NCBI GenBank assembly: GCA_020846105.1
Contig: JADLEN010000083.1
Location: forward strand, 1 to 6,793
Direction of reading: 5' to 3'
Source: Chitinophagaceae bacterium
GTDB taxonomy: Bacteria; Bacteroidota; Bacteroidia; Chitinophagales; Chitinophagaceae
DNA: 6,793 bases
Each line of letters begins with the position of its first letter. Position 1 is the stretch's first letter. The notes under the pieces were generated by a model, which was not told the origin of the DNA, did no database searches, and was given only the letters and a program-made list of their open reading frames with translations. The translations under genes were made by a program, and so were the position numbers. This document shows positions 6,491 through 6,793 of the stretch, piece after piece.

Positions 6491-6513
6491 AACTAGTTTG
6501 TACTAGTTTTGTA
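6491..6513. repeat. Short direct and inverted repeat between tRNA-Thr and tRNA-Tyr
   Basis: ACTAGTTTGT (6492-6501) is followed immediately by ACTAGTTTTGT (6502-6512), a near-perfect tandem pair differing by one T. The same bases form a 7-bp hairpin, AACTAGT (6491-6497), loop TTGT, ACTAGTT (6502-6508). The second unit also contains TAGTTTTG (6504-6511), an exact fit to the -7 consensus TAnnTTTG, but without a TTTG 19 bases upstream. It may be a processing hairpin or a secondary promoter, or may do nothing. Confidence 0.6.
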
Positions 6514-6536
6514 CTCGATAATTTATAATTACAACT

Positions 6537-6619
6537 GGGTAGGTGGCCGAGTGGTTAAAGGCGGCAGACTGTAAATCTGCTCACTCACGTGTACGTAGGT
6601 TCGAACCCTACCCTGCCCA
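6537..6619 (+). tRNA. tRNA-Tyr (anticodon GTA)
   Basis: This is an 83-base class II tRNA with a long variable arm. The acceptor GGGTAGG (6537-6543) pairs with CCTGCCC (6612-6618), including one T-G pair, and A at 6619 is the discriminator. The anticodon stem GCAGA/TCTGC holds loop CTGTAAA with anticodon GTA at 6571-6573. The variable arm spans about 6581-6595. The T arm is GTAGG-TTCGAAC-CCTAC. GTA reads TAC and TAT, and its G34 is a classic site for queuosine. CCA is not encoded. Confidence 0.97.
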
Positions 6620-6624
6620 CAGAA

Positions 6625-6669
6625 TTAAGTTAGCAATTAGGCTTTTATAAAGTTTGATTGCTAACTTAA
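6625..6669. repeat. Perfect 13-base inverted repeat between tRNA-Tyr and tRNA-Gly
   Basis: TTAAGTTAGCAAT (6625-6637) and its exact complement ATTGCTAACTTAA (6657-6669) flank a 19-base loop that itself contains a small CTTT-TAT-AAAG hairpin (6642-6652). A short T run, ATTTTT, follows at 6671-6676. The shape allows a terminator in the + direction. However, tRNA-Gly starts only 16 bases later with no room for a good promoter, so a processing or pausing hairpin within one transcript is as likely. Confidence 0.75.
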
Positions 6670-6685
6670 AATTTTTAGAATACAA

Positions 6686-6758
6686 GCGGGAGTAGCTCAG
6701 TTGGTAGAGCGACAGCCTTCCAAGCTGTAGGTCGCGGGTTCGAGCCTCGTCTCCCGCC
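6686..6758 (+). tRNA. tRNA-Gly (anticodon TCC)
   Basis: A 73-base cloverleaf: the acceptor GCGGGAG (6686-6692) pairs perfectly with CTCCCGC (6751-6757). The D stem is GCTC/GAGC. The anticodon stem ACAGC/GCTGT holds loop CTTCCAA with anticodon TCC at 6719-6721, reading GGA and GGG. The T stem GCGGG/CTCGT contains two G-T pairs. The base after the acceptor stem is C, whereas E. coli tRNA-Gly has U at this discriminator position. CCA is not encoded. Confidence 0.96.
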
Positions 6759-6772
6759 CTTTACAAACAAAA

Positions 6773-6793
6773 GCTGTTGTAGCTCAGCGGTAG
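6773..6793 (+). tRNA. tRNA, 5' part only (probably Thr, anticodon GGT)
   Basis: GCTGTTG (6773-6779) followed by TAGCTCAGCGGTAG is the acceptor strand and most of the D arm of a tRNA cut by the right edge, starting 14 bases after tRNA-Gly. The anticodon is not visible. Identity as tRNA-Thr(GGT) is inferred only from the order Thr-Tyr-Gly, which equals the E. coli thrU-tyrU-glyT-thrT series. Confidence 0.8.

Noticed and set aside
2803..6619. Functional link between queE and the tRNA-Tyr(GTA) gene, whose G34 is a queuosine site
   Set aside because: They are in separate transcripts on opposite strands and over 3 kb apart; all GUN tRNAs are targets, so proximity is probably chance.

Overview
The window looks like chromosomal DNA from a member of the Bacteroidota (Cytophaga-Flavobacterium-Bacteroides lineage), probably an environmental one. 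Four things point there. The tRNA operon has an exact Bacteroidota-type promoter (TTTG, 19 bases, TAnnTTTG). No protein gene has a recognisable Shine-Dalgarno sequence. One small secreted protein resembles the C-terminal domain of GldM, and one outer-membrane protein resembles the PorG/DUF6089 family; both families are typical of this phylum. The base composition is moderately AT-rich. I see no insertion sequence, CRISPR array, phage gene or other sign of recent transfer.

Layout from left to right. Positions 1-438 (+) hold most of coaD (phosphopantetheine adenylyltransferase), cut at the left edge. Facing it is an ACMSD-type decarboxylase of the kynurenine pathway (455-1456, -). A rho-independent terminator (1511-1540, -) separates that gene from a four-gene minus-strand run, in transcription order folD, queE, uppP and the small GldM-C-like protein (4305 down to 1571). 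The gaps in this run are 3, 16 and 31 bases. Divergent from folD is an SSAT-like GNAT acetyltransferase (4367-4816, +). Its stop codon overlaps that of a PorG/DUF6089-like outer-membrane protein (4813-5685, -), which lies 2 bases downstream of a GtrA-like membrane protein (5688-6239, -). A compact divergent promoter region (6240-6396) then leads into a rightward tRNA cluster: Thr(TGT), Tyr(GTA), Gly(TCC) and a fourth tRNA cut by the right edge. The order matches the E. coli thrU-tyrU-glyT-thrT-tufB locus, so tRNA-Thr(GGT) followed by tuf is expected just outside.

Most genes are housekeeping: CoA synthesis, one-carbon folate metabolism, queuosine precursor synthesis, undecaprenyl phosphate recycling and tRNA supply. 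The envelope theme (UppP, GtrA-like, PorG-like, GldM-C-like) is suggestive, but nothing in the sequence proves one joint system. I found no convincing previously undescribed system. The items most worth a second look are the free-standing GldM-C-like secreted protein, the in-frame folD/queE junction with a non-ATG start, the PorG-like gene outside its usual neighbourhood, and a perfect 13-base inverted repeat inside the tRNA cluster.
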